A stretch of 64,000 nt of DNA from Zhongshania marina (lineage in GTDB: Bacteria; Pseudomonadota; Gammaproteobacteria; Pseudomonadales; Spongiibacteraceae). The stretch spans positions 112,090-176,089 of the forward strand of contig NZ_PQGG01000044.1 of the NCBI RefSeq assembly GCF_002915595.1, given 5' to 3'. Within the stretch, counting starts at the first letter, position 1. Each line of letters opens with the position of its first letter. Both the position numbers and the translations under genes were made by a program. This document shows, one piece after another, positions 63,957 through 64,000 of the stretch. The notes beneath the pieces were generated by a model. The model was not told the DNA's origin. It was given only the letters and a program-made list of their open reading frames with translations, and made no database searches.

Positions 63957-64000
63957 GTCGGAGGCTTGAGGCCGGAGATCGGAGATCGGAGGTCGGGGGT
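63957..64000. repeat. Heptad-repeat element L (variant GTCGGAG), cut by window end
   Basis: Units GTCGGAG / GCTTGAG / GCCGGAG / ATCGGAG / ATCGGAG / GTCGGGG run in 7-bp register up to the window edge. This is a third sequence variant of the heptad family. The opposite arm, if any, lies outside. Confidence 0.65.

Noticed and set aside
63786..63960. KstR2-type operator (AAGCAAG / CTTGCTT) before ipdA
   Set aside because: I looked for this inverted motif in the ipdA upstream region and did not find it.
30001..64000. Heptad elements read as CRISPR arrays
   Set aside because: The units are 7 bp, degenerate and contiguous, without unique spacers, leader or cas genes.
1..64000. tRNA, rRNA, transposase or prophage genes
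   Set aside because: I scanned for tRNA-like cloverleaf ends, conserved rRNA segments and transposase motifs and saw none. A dedicated search could still find small RNAs.

Overview
The window looks like the chromosome of a marine-type gammaproteobacterium near Pseudomonas/Cellvibrionales (Spongiibacteraceae such as Zhongshania would fit). This placement is inferred from gene content and gene order, not from a marker-gene tree. From about 20.9 to 34.2 kb the order dsbD-aroQ-accB-accC-prmA-DUF3426-dusB-fis-purH-purD-retS-like matches, as I recall it, the PA4845-PA4856 region of Pseudomonas aeruginosa. From 34.2 to 40.6 kb the order coq7-(VOC)-osmC-crp/vfr-trpC-trpD-trpG-trpE resembles the PA0649-PA0655 region. 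Here the two blocks are joined.

Layout. 1-6.3 kb: the start of a TonB-dependent receptor cut by the left edge, a membrane fatty-acid desaturase with a coiled-coil tail, a GFA-family protein, and a DUF2157/GDYxxLxY membrane pair. 6.5-12.5 kb: a large lipoprotein with collagen-like repeats and a duplicated beta-propeller-like domain, a Kef-type antiporter, and a DUF1295 membrane enzyme coupled to nhaA. 12.7-20.8 kb: a LOG-family protein, a ModF-like twin ABC ATPase, PBP1B, a PfkB kinase, a YajG lipoprotein, a DUF2333 protein and a PCu(A)C copper chaperone. 20.9-34.9 kb: the housekeeping block above, ending in a RetS-like hybrid histidine kinase that overlaps purD, then coq7. 35-43.4 kb: VOC and OsmC proteins, CRP/Vfr, the trp genes and plsB. 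43.7-49.7 kb: selO, two small conserved proteins, and an accessory stretch with a GST, a NADAR protein, a DUF1778-GNAT toxin-antitoxin pair with a clear double-palindrome operator, a PACE efflux protein and a YgjP-like metalloprotease.

49.7-63.8 kb: a 13-gene minus-strand cluster. Apart from a YfaZ-like outer-membrane protein, its products match the bacterial steroid C/D-ring (HIP) pathway: IpdA, IpdB, IpdC, EchA20, FadA6, an IpdF-like and an Rv3548c-like SDR, a second thiolase, and four acyl-CoA dehydrogenases. The dehydrogenases form two large+small pairs. Only the large members carry the catalytic-type glutamate, as expected of the alpha2beta2 dehydrogenases of steroid catabolism. The organism is therefore probably able to degrade the last two rings of steroids or bile acids. 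The ring A/B genes, the HIP-CoA ligase (FadD3 type) and a KstR2-type regulator are not in this window.

The most unusual non-coding signal is a family of at least 13 intergenic elements between 30.0 and 64.0 kb. They are built from degenerate 7-bp tandem units (GTCnGAn, or the variant GACGGGA), mostly arranged as inverted arms around a short loop. They lie in purH-purD, coq7-VOC, crp-trpC and plsB-trpE, and at most gene junctions of the steroid cluster, several abutting a stop codon. One supplies the last codons of the VOC gene. A second, unrelated family forms three tandem copies of a roughly 100-125 bp palindromic repeat at 58.57-58.91 kb. I saw no tRNA, rRNA, CRISPR array, transposase or prophage.
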